A stretch of 64,000 nucleotides of DNA from Diploscapter coronatus (GCA_964036155.1 OZ038422.1:51979201-52043200); one strand, 5' to 3'. Positions 38,048 to 51,175 are shown, numbered from the stretch's first letter. The notes: generated by a model from the letters alone, not told the origin. Program-made: numbers and translations.

Positions 38048-38500
38048 CATTTCTCCTGTACAAGTCAAATTTTCTGTAAAAATGTCTTTATATGTAGGTT
38101 ACAAACTTTCGTAGTCTAGGATGTTTCAATTTCTCTTTTGATTTTATCTCTCAACAACGTACGGATATCAATTTGCCCCATGATAAGCTTTATCCTAAAA
38201 CCAAGTGTTCCCTGATCTCTTTGCTTCGCGTTTTCATTGCTTTAAATGAAATATTTTATTTTAAATGTCATGATAAAACTGAATCACCAATATATACAGA
38301 CATGGAATTTTCCTTGACAAACTGAAGATGATATGTGCGTCGAAAGTGACAGAAAAAGGATCAACTTCAATCAACCCAAATCTAATGCAGTGTTGAGCAA
38401 TTTGTACGGAGAATTTGGTTGTTAGGCGAAAAATCGGCGGATTTTTCTCGAGGCACGAATTTAATCGAGTTTGGCGAATAAATAAGTCAGTTTGTGGAAT
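38048..38500. other. convergent intergenic region
   Basis: Spacer between the 3' ends of the ERG28-like gene (plus) and the Pro/Ala-rich gene (minus). Nothing recognised. Confidence 0.5.
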
Positions 38501-39770
38501 TTATGCGGATTTAGCCTTGTTGCTTCCGATGAAGTAGGCACCTCGGACGAAGGGTGCGTAGGCGGGAACCGCTGGGATCGGCGCGATCGGGGCCGGAACC
38601 GGTGCAGGAATTGGTCCTGGGATAGCGTATGGCGAGTAGGCGGGAGCGGGAAGAATCGGTGCTGGTGCGGGCACTGGAACTGGGGCCTGAAATACGATTA
38701 TTTTAGAGCGTGAGTAGATGCGTTATTTTAAAGAACTCTCTCAATTCTGTGCACTTTATTTCATCTCAAAAGCGAAAAATATGGCTACGAGCAAGAACGC
38801 TTTAAACTTCACGGGATGAGACCGGGTTGTTGCGATATGTTCAAGGCTAGGAAGTTCGTGAAGTGTCAAATTATTAGGTCGACTTACAACAGGCGCGAAC
38901 ATCGGCATTGGGGGAGGAGGTGGAGGCGGCAGAGCGGGCGCGGCGAAGACTGGTCTAGGGGCGATCACGGGTGGGGCCTGGAATTATCCTTGAAAAAGTC
39001 GCATTTTTCGGAACATTACCAAGTAAGCTGGTGCCGGAACAGGGACGGGCGCGAAAACGGGGGGTGGCTAAATTTTGTTTTTCGAATAGTTATATAAAGC
39101 TATTTTCTAAGAAATCGATGGTATTCAGCAGTTCTGACTGCGAGTACTTTCTTCTACGAGTGGGAGTACATTTCTCCATGAATGAGTACTTTCCTCTCAC
39201 AATTTCGAAGTGATTACTCGTCTCAAGCGCTATCTCTCCTCTCTTTCTTTTCCCCCATTTTCGGAGGCAAGTACTTATTTCAATTTTTTTTGGAAAGAAT
39301 GTACTCACTCATGGGAGGAAAGTATTCGCATCCATTGTCTTTTTTCTTCTTTTTCCGATTCTAAGGCGAGTTATGCTAAAATAAAAACAAAAATTTTCAA
39401 CTCACTGGTGGGGGTGGAGCGAATGCAACAGGGGGAGGGGCGGCGGCCTGAATTTTTGCATCAAAATAGAAAAAATTGTTTTTCTGCTTACTACAATTGG
39501 TGGAGGTGCCAGAAAGGGTCTGGAAGCGACGAAATATCTGCCGAAGAGAGGGGCCGGAACTGGTGCGGCGATCGGCGCAGGAACGGCAAATTGAGCTTTG
39601 CTGACGGCTAGCGACGCGAGGAAAATGCTGAAAAATGAAATTTTGCAAGATGGCCAAAAAAGAAAGATCACTACTATGCCATTATTCGATGTTCATTTAC
39701 AGAAATACAAAGATCTATCGAAAAGTTTTAACTACAGTAAAACTACCTACCAAATTGCTTTATCGAACAT
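38501..39770 (-). CDS. secreted Pro/Ala-rich low-complexity protein A
   Basis: Exons in transcript order: 39770-39751, 39627-39492, 39447-39406, 39067-39020, 38977-38888, 38686-38501; frame kept, 173 residues. The N-terminus MFDKAICIFLASLAVSKAQF is a signal peptide with likely cleavage after SKA. The mature chain is PAP/PVPAP repeats with poly-Pro (ALPPPPPPPMPMF) and Tyr/Phe islands, ending YAPFVRGAYFIGSNKAKSA. Such chains occur in nematode cuticle, extracellular matrix and eggshell proteins; exact role unknown. The short first exon is the least certain part. A TATA box stands about 100 bases upstream. Protein B at 48757-51175 is a paralogue with the same exon style and the same FVR...FFIG C-terminus. 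Confidence 0.75.
39142..39327. repeat. small imperfect inverted repeat in an intron
   Basis: Arms of about 30 bases, gagtactttcttctacgagt (39142 onward) and the complement of ctcatgggaggaaagtattc (39308-39327), flank a pyrimidine-rich centre. Possibly a small MITE. Confidence 0.5.
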
Positions 39771-42112
39771 TTTTTATGGCAAGGGTGTGGTATTGGTGTA
39801 CCGGCTCTAGAGTAGTAATAAGTTGCGTACTGTCAAGGGAGACTGCTGGTGGCGTCAAGTGGGGCTTTTATATAATACATCATCCTGGGCTTTTTTCCCG
39901 GTCTTGTCTCGCTTCTCTCCGCCGCGCTATTTCCTCGTTCACACATTATCGTCGTCTTTGCTTCTGTGGTCTTGTGTCTACTTTGTCTCCGGTGAGCTTT
40001 CAACTAATACCTTCTGATTAATGCCATAGATACTTTCTCCTCGGGGAAAACCGGTAGACATGTTTAGAGAGCACAGACAACTCAGAGAATAAAGAGAAGC
40101 TAGAATTCGCTGTAGAACGAAGAGAGTTGGCCTGCAGCAGAGTAGCAGCATTGGAGACAGTATTAGACGTAAGCGCTGAAAGCTGCCGGAGGTGAACGAA
40201 ATTCCGCGAGAAATAGCGCGCGCGCGCGGAAGGAAAAGAAGAGAAACAGTGAGCACGGAAATGGACCCCTAATGCACACGCAGAGCGGTGTATCATTTTC
40301 GGCTTGAGCAAAGAAGATCGAAAGATGATAAAAAAACGCGTGAACGGACTTTAGAAAAAAAAATTACGTGACATAGCAAGTCCGGGGTTGGATGGAATTA
40401 GACATTATTTCTACGTGAGATTGAGAAGTTCTTTAAAGAAATGTCGCAATTTATTCTCATTTTTATGTATGCCCCGAAATTTTTAAGTCAAAATTATGAT
40501 TTTTATTTTTTGTGTATGAGTAGCACTTTAACCTTGCTAAAAATCTAACACAAATTATTACATTTGCAAAAAAAAAAAAAAACCCGTATTTACTCTGATC
40601 AAATACAATTCTGTTTGAAGGCTCAGCAAACATCCTCAAATAATTGAATGAGAGGTTGAGATTGGTCTGGACTTGTCAGACGATTGTTACGTTTTGATCC
40701 TACTAGAAATAATGCTTAGTGCTGTTGCTAGTAGTTCAATTACTTTAATCCCATTTGTGGCTTGAGTTTATTCGAAGTAGGTTGATTCACTTGACAATAG
40801 TCGATAGGTAGAAGGAGAAGCCTCGATATTGTTGAAAAAATTCCTTATAAACCCCGACACGAATGTATGAAAATATCCCCTTTATCAAATTTAATTAAGG
40901 CATTTTATGCGAAGGGAGCGAATCGGTCTATTTTGAAATTCTACGTGGGTTCGCAATTTGAAAGAAAATCAGAAAAATAAGGAAATTAATAGAAATAACA
41001 TTAAGGAATAAAGCAATTCCTTACAGATCTCTGTACAATTCATGTGAGATAAAATAACTAAACAACCCCCAGGCGTTATCATTATTCATTGGAGCCAAAA
41101 TAATTTAATCAAATTTGAAATCCATCATATTTTCAAATCACCCCCTCCCACCAAATATGTGCGCATCTTTGAACTAAAGCATTTGTCGCTCTTATGTTTT
41201 GCTGCTCAAAAATCGGCTTATCGTTCAGTGTTTTAGTCGAGCATGCCGTCAATCGCTGCAAGCACTGCACTGTTGCAGTCATTCGTCTCGTAAACCCAGG
41301 TGTTCTCTTTGTTCTGCCAGATTAATGTGGATTAGCACCGTTTCTCGTTCGTGACGACACGCTAAACTCGTTTGCATCGGTGTATTGAGAACAAGAAGTA
41401 GTAGAAACGACGTGGATTGAAACGATTAGCAAATTGGCATCGTTTTTGGAGTGATAATCGGTCAATTAGTACAGTTCAAAGCTTTAATTTGATAAATTTG
41501 ATATAAGCTCGGATACTTCATGGCTTAGAGATCACTTCTGAAATAGGCAATATGCGTTGGAATTTCAGCTGAGATAAATTGAGGGATCTTCCAGAAATTC
41601 GAGTTTTGTTTCAGCAGATATCATAATCATCATGTTCAGTCGAGTTTTCAGTATAGTATCGCTATAATAATCCCAAAATTGACCTTTCATCTTTCAATCA
41701 TTTCTTGGGTAGATAGTAAATATTTGATCCCCCGACAAATCCCTCCAATCCAGACCGATATCGCTCGAGATCTCGTGCCCTCGGGGGTTTATCTTTCTCT
41801 ACTCTAGCCCTCTACCAGACTCACTTCACTCCTTGATCATCTCTTATCGTTTTTTTCTCTTATCCTTTTATCACTGCGTCCTGTTTACTCAAGCACACCG
41901 GTCTCTAGTCTATATTTTTAAATTTATTTATTTAACGTTGTAGTATTCCGAAGAGCTAAAGAATCTATATGCTTCACATAATTTACTAGCAATTTTTGAT
42001 GATAGAATAATGTTAATCGTTTGCTCGGCTTGTCTCATAGTAGTAATCAAGCAAATCATTGTTCAAAACGTTTATCAGACTAGTAATCTTACAAAATCGG
42101 AGAATTAACAAA
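39771..42112. other. upstream region of protein A gene and spacer to kinase gene
   Basis: Holds the TATA box of protein A, a (CG) run at about 40216-40228, and a GC-richer block at about 40030-40330 that is open on the minus strand but low-complexity and without homology I recognise. No RNA gene seen. Confidence 0.45.
39865..39874 (-). promoter_or_regulatory. TATA box of protein A gene
   Basis: Reads TATATAAAAG on the minus strand, about 95 bases upstream of the ATG at 39770; strong match to the TATA consensus. Confidence 0.65.
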
Positions 42113-44470
42113 CTACAAAAATCCCTGGATAGTGATGATGCTTTTGGTTAGTTCCTCTTCAAGGTACTTCTGAAGTTTAGCAAGTAAATTAAAATTTGTA
42201 AAGCCACGAGCCTTTTTATCCAGTTTTTTCTTACACTCCTGATACTGCTCTAGAGTTCGGATTAGTTCATGCCTGAAAATTCATCGATGCTTCAATTATC
42301 ACGATTTTTCCCACTTCTCTTTCATTTTTCTATCTCGTTCTACCATAATTCCATAAAGTTCAACTAACGAGGCGAGATGTTGATCATAGAGTTGAACGGA
42401 TTCTGGATCTGATGGTTCCGAATTAACTAGCTGAAATTTGTATTATTCTTTTATTTGTAAGAAAGCCAACTTGAATATCCAACTCCTTTGCTCGAAAATA
42501 TTTCAGAATTTGCTCGATCGGAGGAATATCGTCTTTATCGCTGTTTGTCGGAGAATTAATCGAGTCTATTGGAGAACTAGTTGTTTCACTGGCGCTACCA
42601 GAATTTTCATAATTCAGGCAGATGCCCATATCTTCACTTGTTGTAGGCCTAACGACGTCTGGATTAAGACTTTTGACGGGATCTTCATTCTTTGCCTAAA
42701 AATCAATTTATTCTAATAAAAAGATTAAAAAAGAGCACCTCCTTAACCTTAAGTTTCGAAATCCTAGCGTAAAGTTCATTTTCGACAAACATAGCTGCAT
42801 TCTGGGATTTTGGCATAACCCTTCCATTGTCTCTTTCAATCTGATGATACAAAATTAATTTTGATCGGACCAATTTCATACTTGTATTGGTTCTTGTACT
42901 ATTGATGATGTAATTGTGCTGCTATGAACTAATGGCTTGGTAGTATTAGGGTAGTATTTTCTCAGAATTTCAAAATACGCTTTGACCTCAGAGCTCGTCG
43001 GTCGAATCTATATTTTCTATTTGAAAAAAAAAAATTTAAAAAAAACGCCTACATTCGGATCTGGATGCCAGCATCGCTTGTAGAACCGTGATAAAATCGA
43101 ACTGCACTTGATTTCCGGTGGTCGAATCTTTCTATCGGCTACATTGAACAATAGGGAAATGGCTTCAAGTCTGGACGGATAGGGGCTTCTGAAACTTTCG
43201 AATTATTGTGAGGTCAGGAATAAGAAGGACAGTAAAACTCTTGTGATGCTGAGAATAATTAGATCCATCGCAACAACATAGCATTGCGGAATGTTTGTGG
43301 GGCAAGAAAAAGATATTGAAGTGTTCAATCACACTTTACATACTATTTCGTATGTTGCATAGTTGCGAAGAATCCCAAGTTGCTTATTCTGACAACTGTT
43401 TTAATTAGAATTTCGTCTGAATGAAAACAATTGAATTTTATACCTTCTAGCAATGATCTGCCACATGATGATTCCAAAGCTGTAAATGTCGCATTTCGCG
43501 TCGTATTTCTTGTTTCCCTCGAATATTTCGGGAGCCATCGTAATGGGTGTGCCGATATTCGTGGTCATCGAGTTGTCAAGCTTCTTGAAAGTGCCGAAAT
43601 CACAGACCTTGAGATTTTTGTACTCATCGGACAGAAGAAGACTGAAATTTGTTGTTAGCTAAAGGTCTAATATTAATTTGTTGGGCGATATTTTTCATTT
43701 TATGTTATTCTATCACAAAATTAAATTTTGACTTCAACCCAGCATGTTTGAGACTAACTTTTGACATTTGAGATCTCGGTGAACTTGTCCTCTGGAGTGG
43801 AAATAATCAATCGCATCTGAGAGTTGATAGAGCCACGAAATCGCGTTACCAACTTTATAGTCGATCTTCTTGTCGCTCACTACTGAACTTCTTTTGGGAT
43901 TTTTTTTTTTCAAAATTTCGATCTCACATTCAGCCATGCTTTTGCAGTCCATATATTCCATAACGACTCCGATACCTTTATCGGGGTACTTGCACATTCC
44001 GTAAATCCTAAATTTCATCGTACTTGCTTGATCATAATTTTGGCTTACTTGATACAATGTTCATTTTCCTGTAGTTGAAGTAGAACTTTTGCTTCCCTTT
44101 TCAGTGAATCCTTTGTCGTCTCCTTGTTAGCGAATTTGATTGCTACTTTCCTGGGAAATCTTATTTTTATTCCTTCAGTTTTATCCTACGTTGGTTCAGA
44201 TTCCGGAGATTCACGATATTGCGCTAAAGTGACATATCCGAAAGTTCCTCTGCCAATGCGAGTATTGACAAGTTCTAGCCGTTTCCTGGACACGATCGGA
44301 ATATTAAGAGTGTCACAAAGGTCAGAATCTCTGAAAATCAGTCGATGGTCTGAAAATTACAACAAAAAAGGTTACCGTGATGGTCGAATCTTCTGAGAAG
44401 GCGTTGGTGATATACTACTAAAACTATAGGAATTTTGTGCCATCAGCCCACTGGCTTCGTTGTCTTCCAT
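42113..44470 (-). CDS. TAK1-like MAP3K (MOM-4/MAP3K7 family)
   Basis: Eleven exons in transcript order: 44470-44376, 44330-44190, 44150-44049, 44007-43759, 43641-43444, 43188-43053, 43007-42882, 42840-42739, 42695-42471, 42430-42315, 42272-42113; all phases agree, 549 residues (C. elegans MOM-4 and human TAK1 are of similar size). Kinase domain about residues 50-300: GRGTFGYV P-loop (58-65), VAIK Lys84, HRDLKCQN (189-196, catalytic Asp191), DFG (210-212), Thr-rich activation loop DNSMTTNIGTPITMAPE, YDAKCDIYSFGIIMWQIIARR, and RCWHPDPNIRPTSSEV. The HRDLKCQN and SFGIIMWQ patterns favour TAK1 over other MAP3Ks. The C-terminal LYDQHLASLVELYGIM and HELIRTLEQYQECKKKLDKK resemble the TAK1 coiled coil that binds TAB proteins. 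Probably acts in p38/JNK or Wnt/NLK signalling. Introns 1 and 10 are very short (45 and 42 bases). Catalytic residues are all intact. Confidence 0.88.
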
Positions 44471-47175
44471 TTTGGTTCAGATAAATAGAAAAGAATATTC
44501 ACTGTTTGAAGAATTTCGAAAAATGGGTGCGTTTTTGGGAGCGCTAAAAGGAATTTCATCACTTTTAAGTGGCAAACTTGACGGGGTTGATCGTTATCTG
44601 TGTCGACTAGTTGCTATACTCGAAGACAGTTTAGCAAAATTAGTCATAAATGTTATTTACGTTGATTTATTTGAAATAACTTTTATTTCACATGAAATTC
44701 ATACAAATTAGTATCCTAACTTCTTTATGATCTTATCAGCAACGATAATTTGACGGAATGTGCAATGGCGTTATGAATTTTATCTTACGGCAAAGTGATT
44801 TTTGTGAAATGATGAAGTTATTTTCTTTGAAGAAAGAGATTCGTTCAGCAAAAAGGTTACTTAGTCAAATGGAAACTTCTGAACTAGTCTATTTATTTTT
44901 CGATAAAACTTGACCAAATTAGTCCCCCATCCAAAAATGCGATGAAATATGCGCATTTCAAGCGACAAAACACAGTTGTATTCGATTCTTTACGGCCAAA
45001 CACCGTGTTGTCGTCGAGTTGCCTTTGTTGTTGGTAGCTGTTCGTGTTTCACTCAGAATCTTTTTTTTCTTTCCTTTCTTCGTTTTATATTTGTTTTCTT
45101 GCCGTTGCTTCTCAGCATCTCTCCGTTTTCGCGGCTATTTCGTCGTCTTTCTTGGCGCCAAGACCAAACAAATTTGACCGGAAGTCGGGCTTTCGTGTGA
45201 CTGCTGTGAGAAAGAGGAGAAATGACGGCCGCGGCTAACGAGAGAATAGCCGCGCATGACGAGCAATCGAGCAAAAAGTCGCGTGTAACACGAGAAGCAT
45301 GACTAGACGATCGAGCTAATGATATCAACGGGCTTTCACTGGCTTTTTATCCCGATTAATTTTAATTTTAAAAGTTTTATATCTTCAATTAAAAATCTAT
45401 TGAAATAATAAAGTCACAATTACATCGTCACTAATCCCATAGTTTATCGTGAAGAATGATCAAAAATCTTAAAACATTTCGCAATATGAAACAAAATAAC
45501 TTCAAGAAAAGGCAGATTTCAATTTAATGAAATTTTCGAATTTTTCTCGTAATGGTTCCCCTCTTAATGAGAGAATCGGATTTTTCAAAAGTGGTCAAGT
45601 CAGATCCAATTTGGTACCAACCAACTTGCTATTAAATTCTAAGCAGCTTTTGTAAAGCAACTATGCAGGAATTCTCACATCTAACATTTCTGAAATCGAT
45701 TTACTGAAATGGCTGTATGAGAATTTTCTTGAAGTTTCTGTGAAACTTTTACCCGCAAATGTGTACATAAGCAATGGAAGTCGAAATTTGTATATTTTCG
45801 TAGAGTACCTACGATATGCTTTAGGATGGCATATTATTTATCAGGATATTCTTGTTCAGAATAAAACAATTTCGAGCCGTACCCATATCAAAAAGTTACT
45901 TTCATTTTGCACGCCGTTTACGCGTATAAGTGAAGCGACGAAGTTTCGATATATATCATCAGAAAGCCAATACGATAGTGGTACTAATACCGAAAACCCC
46001 ATTTGGGTTCGTTAGATAAAGTTATTCGGGTGTGTTCCAGGAATTATGTGCCAACCCAATAATATTTGAAGGTTTTACAAATTATTCATATCAAATGTTC
46101 AAAAATAATTCAGTTCCCCTATATTATGCGGCGTTTCTACTTTCCATCGAGACTGACCATTGTTATCCCCCGAGTTCTTTCATCTGCACATGTGTGCACC
46201 TAGAACTAGTCCCATCTCCAATCTCGGCACAGGCCGTTAATTCTCACTTTCTCTTTTTTTCTTTGCTTTTCTTGCTGTTGCGTGAGTCTGGCGTTATGCA
46301 CACAAAATGTGAGCAGCATACGCACGAGGACGACAATCGACTTATGACTGTTTTTCGAAACGGACGATACAACTTTTGTTGAAATATAGGTAAAGTAGGA
46401 AAATCGAACAGAAAAAGCAGGAAGAAGTATTGTTGGAGGCACCTCACGTCAATTTTTAGCAAAGAAAGTTGGCAAGACACCTTGATGGAGGTTTAGTTAA
46501 GACTTCAAGTCACGCTTCTTCTTCATTCTCTTGGTTAATAATTGACGCTCTTGGTCAGAGAGAAAGTCATTCGTTGTAGATTGATTCATGGCTACTTTTT
46601 GAGTAATCTGAGCACGAATAAAACAAGAAACAACAATGGACTTTCGGACGTCGGACGCTACTGCAAAAAGTTGACGTGACAACTTCCACAGTGATCGTAT
46701 TCTATTGCAATGTACTGAGGAAAAGCATGACTTGTTTCTGGCTATTCTTCTGAATACTTCTGGATTAACACTAGCAATGTGCTAGTCTGTAACAATAGTA
46801 TATTCTTCAAGCAGCACACTATTTCTGACCAGCTGTTCTCACGATAATCCTCTCGCTTTCACTCAAAGCAGAGTACGCTAATCTACCTGATTAAAACTAG
46901 AGTGATACACATAAAAAGAGGCTCCCTAAGATGAAAGTATTACAGTAATTAACTAGATTTTGGATGATACTTGGATGACGCAATTTGTTCGTTAATCATG
47001 TACGATTATTTGACTCCACTTCAGAGGTGTTCACCCCTTTCACTTTCATTCAACGCGCACAATGGATAAAGTTGAATTGGATGGTCAACAGCGAATACTG
47101 AATAAACAAGCATCATTATTGTTGTAGTGAATCACTTAAGCACAATTCTGAAGCTGAATGATCTCAATAGATTTA

Positions 47176-47183
<8 letters not shown>

Positions 47184-47211
<28 letters not shown>
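47184..47211. repeat. (TA)n microsatellite
   Basis: Uninterrupted AT dinucleotide run of 28 bases after an A tract. Confidence 0.95.
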
Positions 47212-47214
<3 letters not shown>

Positions 47215-48624
47215 TTAAGTTAGATTTATAATGTCATAAAGGAGTAACCATCAAATTGATTATTATAATCAATAAAGAAAAACAACAAAACCCATAAAAT
47301 TATTAAGAGAATTTTACATCATCAAGAGGTAGTTTTTTATTGTAAACCGATATTCACGAGTCCAACCAACGTTCATCTTCTTCATTAGTTTATTGGTCTT
47401 CAATTCACGTTTCATTTGAAATAGTAGCCTTCCATTCACCGTCATAGATCTGAAAACATTTTGCTCTCTGTGCCTTCTCTTGTTGCGTGAAAAAAGCGAG
47501 CAATCAGGAAAAAACGACTGGAATACGATATTCCCGATTTTCGTTCGTTTAGGGAAAGAGTTGAATTGAATAGAACACTAGAAGTCGGCGGATATTCTTC
47601 AATTTGAACAAAAGACACGAAAATGACCATCTGATTCTCAACTCAAAAGAAAACTCGTCGTAACTTGAGAAGCACGGAAATTAGAGACGAAAAAATTTGA
47701 GCTAATGACCAACAATTTGATTCCAAGGAGTTTACTGTAGAAGAACTGGAACTTGACCGAAAGATCAAAGGAAGTAAGAAGTAAATAATGAATTCTGCAC
47801 GTAATCATTAGATGAGTAGGGGATAAATTATATTTTATTTCGCAAATGAGAGCGACTTCAATATCAAACCACAAATTAATTCTGATAAGCAAAACACTGA
47901 AGCATGTAAAAATCATGATGGCCAGGATACATTATTTACGAATTTTCAGTATATGAAACTAGACAATGGTCGGTCTATGTTTAGAGTCCTCTAGGATTCA
48001 CAAGTCTTCGAAGCCACTAAACGCTCTAGTTTGTGTATTTTCGTTTCAAAACATCTCTGCATCGTATTTACCTGAATCCATACAGATTATGGGTTAAAGA
48101 ATTGTGTGTTAAAAACAGGTGTGCAAAAGACACATGCTCTTTCGAAAATAGCGTGAAATTTTGCGAGGAAAAGATTTGGAGAAAGTGAAAAGTGCGAAAA
48201 TAGTGAAGAGCTCCTTGAGACGAGCGAAAAGGCTTCCTTTTTTGCCGCACCACTTTTACCGTATTTGAGCAGTGAAATAGCACACTTTCTTCGGATGCAA
48301 AAAGACGCAAAAGTCGAGATATACCGCTAGAAAATAGAGACATGAAGCCGTGGTGCTCGACAAAAGTGAGAGAAATTTGAGAACGCCAAAAAATAGCGCG
48401 CTTCTAGAGAACTCAGAAATTGTTGGCAAAGACGGTGCGCGTTTTTTGCACTCTCCTCCTTTGAGTACAATCGACTTTCTCTGTTGCCTGAAAGGAAAGG
48501 GGCGTGACTTGCCAAACGCGGCGAGCATAGCTGCGTGAATTCTCGTCGATGGTCTCGTATGACGCGCAACGCAACGCGTCTGGCGACGCAACACGGTGAC
48601 GCGAAAGAGCAGGTGGTTGCCGAC

Positions 48625-48630
48625 TATAAA
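48625..48630 (+). promoter_or_regulatory. TATA box of protein B gene
   Basis: TATAAA within gactataaaggatg, about 130 bases upstream of the predicted ATG at 48757. Confidence 0.55.
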
Positions 48631-48756
48631 GGATGAATGGCAACACAGCACAGTCGGAAAGCTCGGAAAGAGAAAGGCATTCGCCGCGCGCGTTTTCGGC
48701 CCTTGTTGCTCTAGGACATTTCACAGTTTATTCTACGACTACATCGAATCAACAAC

Positions 48757-51175
48757 ATGACGCAATTTAGGTGATTTTTATCATTTATTTAATTTATTTT
48801 AAATTATCTTACCATTTTTACATCATTTTATCATGATCTCTCTTATCAGCGCAATTCTCTCTTGTCATTGATTATCATTTATTTTGTGCATGATAATTTA
48901 CCCGCTTTTGCATCACCGTACACCTCCATCCACGCATGCACTCGTCCGAAAACACGACTCTGCACTCGCACTATGCGAGCATTTTCTGCAATTATGCCAA
49001 TTTCTTGGAGATTCGGTGCTATGTTTATTTTCATGCTACTCTTCATTTGATCTACTCCTACTTTGAAAGTTCAAATCACCACGTTTTCTAGCTTGAACTG
49101 CCTTCTTCTACTCAAATTAGTGAATTTCTTTATCACTCTCAAGCTCTTTCTTTATCTTTCGTTGCAGCTTTTATCAGTTTCCTCCTTGTTCTCAAACGGT
49201 ATCTCAAATTTACTGTCCACTTCAAATACGCACTTGCACGTCCCGCATGTTCCTGCATACCTGCACTCTGCATGAAGACGTCGCACGTCAAATCGTCACT
49301 CGCAAGACTTCTACTCACTCCAATGTTCATTTCTCTGTCACAACACTAGATTAGATGCTTTACGGCGCATGAAGAATCTTGGCACGATTCTGCTAGATTT
49401 CGACTAAGTTTTAGTCCTTTAGGTAGCATTTCTATATTATTTTTATTTCAATTTCGTTGCCAGTTAAGTTACAAGTAGTTCCAATATTGTCATAAACCAT
49501 TCTTATATCACGATCATGCGCATCTATCACTATTTCGTCACGCTCACATTGCCTGCATCCATTCCGTTTCTGTTCCTTCTTCTTTCATTACAATTATCAG
49601 TTTATCCATGGGCTGATCTACAGGTGATAGGTTCTTCTTTTTGGAATGAACTATCATTTAAATCAAAACTGACCCTAAGTCTTTATTACTTCGACACAGT
49701 TACCTCACATCTTCCTCTGTCGCACTCTCCTAGCATGCTTCTATCCATATAACTATCCACCTTCAGGGTTGTGCGGAGGAGTTTCACTCCTAATTTTTTG
49801 ATATCATAACTCCGCACGGTCTTGACCTCTATCCTTTCTATCTAAGACTCGGTTCTATTCACGTTTCAGCACTTTGATACTTCTTTCGTCGCTGGCCGTC
49901 TTCTCGACCGCCCAGTTCGCCGCCTGGCCAGCTCACAGTTACTCTCCATTCTATCAGGTATGTATTTTTATTTAATTTTTTTTTTTACAAAATTTGAAAC
50001 TGTTTGATAACGGATTGATTAGATTTCGGATAATAATATTTATCTATATATCAACGAAATTTGAATTGGCAATTTCACTAATCACAATTTTGAACACATG
50101 CCTTCATCGGTTATTTTTTCTATTCTTTAGGCGCTGTTCTCCCCCGCCTCTACGCCAGTTCTTTCCGCGCCCGCACTTCCTTCACCGAATCCCCCAACGA
50201 TCCCCGTGCCAGCTGGTAATTTTTTTTTATAGTTTTCGTAAAAATTCACCCCACTCGAAAAATCAACCAACCACTTTGCTACCAGTCAAATTTGTGCAAA
50301 GAAAGGAACTTGATTACATCTCTCCTTACGTTGCTTTAATTTTTTAGATATGTTACGACCTTTCAAAATACCTAAAAAAATGTGTATGAATCAAACCCAT
50401 TTTAGCCATTCCACCTCCACCACCGGTCTTCGCCGCTGCACCAATCCTCCCACCCCCAGGTACCATATTCATAGGCAATTTAATCCTCTGTATAAACTTT
50501 AACTCGGTATTGAAAAAAACATATATCTTTTAAGTCCACCGGCTTTTGGACCTAGAGTTGAAGTTAACCTTTACTTTGAAACGACTAGAAATATGATTGC
50601 AGTGGTGGCTGCCGCGCCAATCCTCCCACCTCCTCCTCCTCCAGTTGCCTTGGCTGCGCCTGCCGTCCTCAGAGGACCTGCTTTCGGTAGGAAGCTTTGA
50701 TCATTTTACCATGATTTTCAATTAATTCGAATTCTAGCCTATGCCCCGAGCCCTGTCTTTGCTCCAATTAGGACGCCGGTTAGTCGATTTATTCCACTAG
50801 AATTACTATAATACCTGAGCTCAGAGTTTCTCTTTTAACTTGGATTAAGTTCAGGATTTTTTTTTCTAATTTCGAAGATCAAAACCATCTCCAAAAATCG
50901 ACTTTCAGTTTTCTGTTTGATTATTTCTTCATGGATTTCATTTGATCAGAAAGTGTTCCCAAAAAGAAATGACGAAACGGGCCCTCCTTTAGGTCGTTGC
51001 CCCAGTTGCCCCAGCCGTTCCAGCCATCCCGGCTGTTCCGGCATTTGCTCCGGTAGCACCCGTGGCCCCTGTGGCACCTGTGGCACCCGTTCTGGCAGCT
51101 CCCCGAGTCGTGCCAGCTTTCGCGCCGGCCCCTTTCGTTAGAGCTCCATTCTTCATCGGTGGATTGAGAGGATAA
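48757..51175 (+). CDS. secreted Pro/Ala-rich low-complexity protein B
   Basis: Exons 48757-48770, 49870-49957, 50131-50215, 50406-50459, 50603-50686, 50738-50778, 50993-51175; frame kept, 182 residues. The N-terminus MTQFSTLILLSSLAVFSTAQ is a signal peptide, cut between the 14-base first exon and exon 2 as in protein A. The mature chain begins FAAWPAHSYSPFYQ, then has PPPPPVFAAAPILPPP and PPPPPPVALAAPAVLRG blocks, an APVAPVAPVAPV run of PVA triplets, and ends APFVRAPFFIGGLRG. The architecture and C-terminal FVR..FFIG match protein A, so they are paralogues in opposite orientation about 9 kb apart. Likely extracellular matrix, cuticle or eggshell; tissue unknown. The link from exon 1 across a 1.1 kb intron is inferred from phase, the signal peptide and the TATA box. 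Confidence 0.75.

Larger units (their letters stand above)
44471..48756. other. 4.3 kb spacer with microsatellite and promoter of protein B
   Basis: Between two divergent genes. (TA)14 microsatellite at 47184-47211. An 8-bp perfect hairpin, CGCGGCTA (45230-45237) with TAGCCGCG (45247-45254), lies in a GC-richer block at about 45000-45330. Another GC-richer block at about 48100-48720 directly precedes protein B. Minus-strand ORFs in these blocks (45053-45328, 48256-48724) lack splice partners and family resemblance. No gene called. Confidence 0.45.

Noticed and set aside
43230..43420. Possible extra kinase exon between exons 5 and 6
   Set aside because: Exon 5 joins directly to 43188-43053 in frame and restores the expected kinase sequence (IIARRSPYPSRLEAI); an extra exon is not needed.
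45053..45328. 91-codon minus-strand ORF, Ser/Arg-rich
   Set aside because: Low-complexity, no splice sites fitting neighbours, includes the CGCGGCTA hairpin; judged non-coding.
48256..48724. Overlapping minus-strand ORFs of 80-131 codons
   Set aside because: They overlap the promoter and TATA box of protein B on the other strand and overlap one another in different frames; shadows of a GC-richer block.
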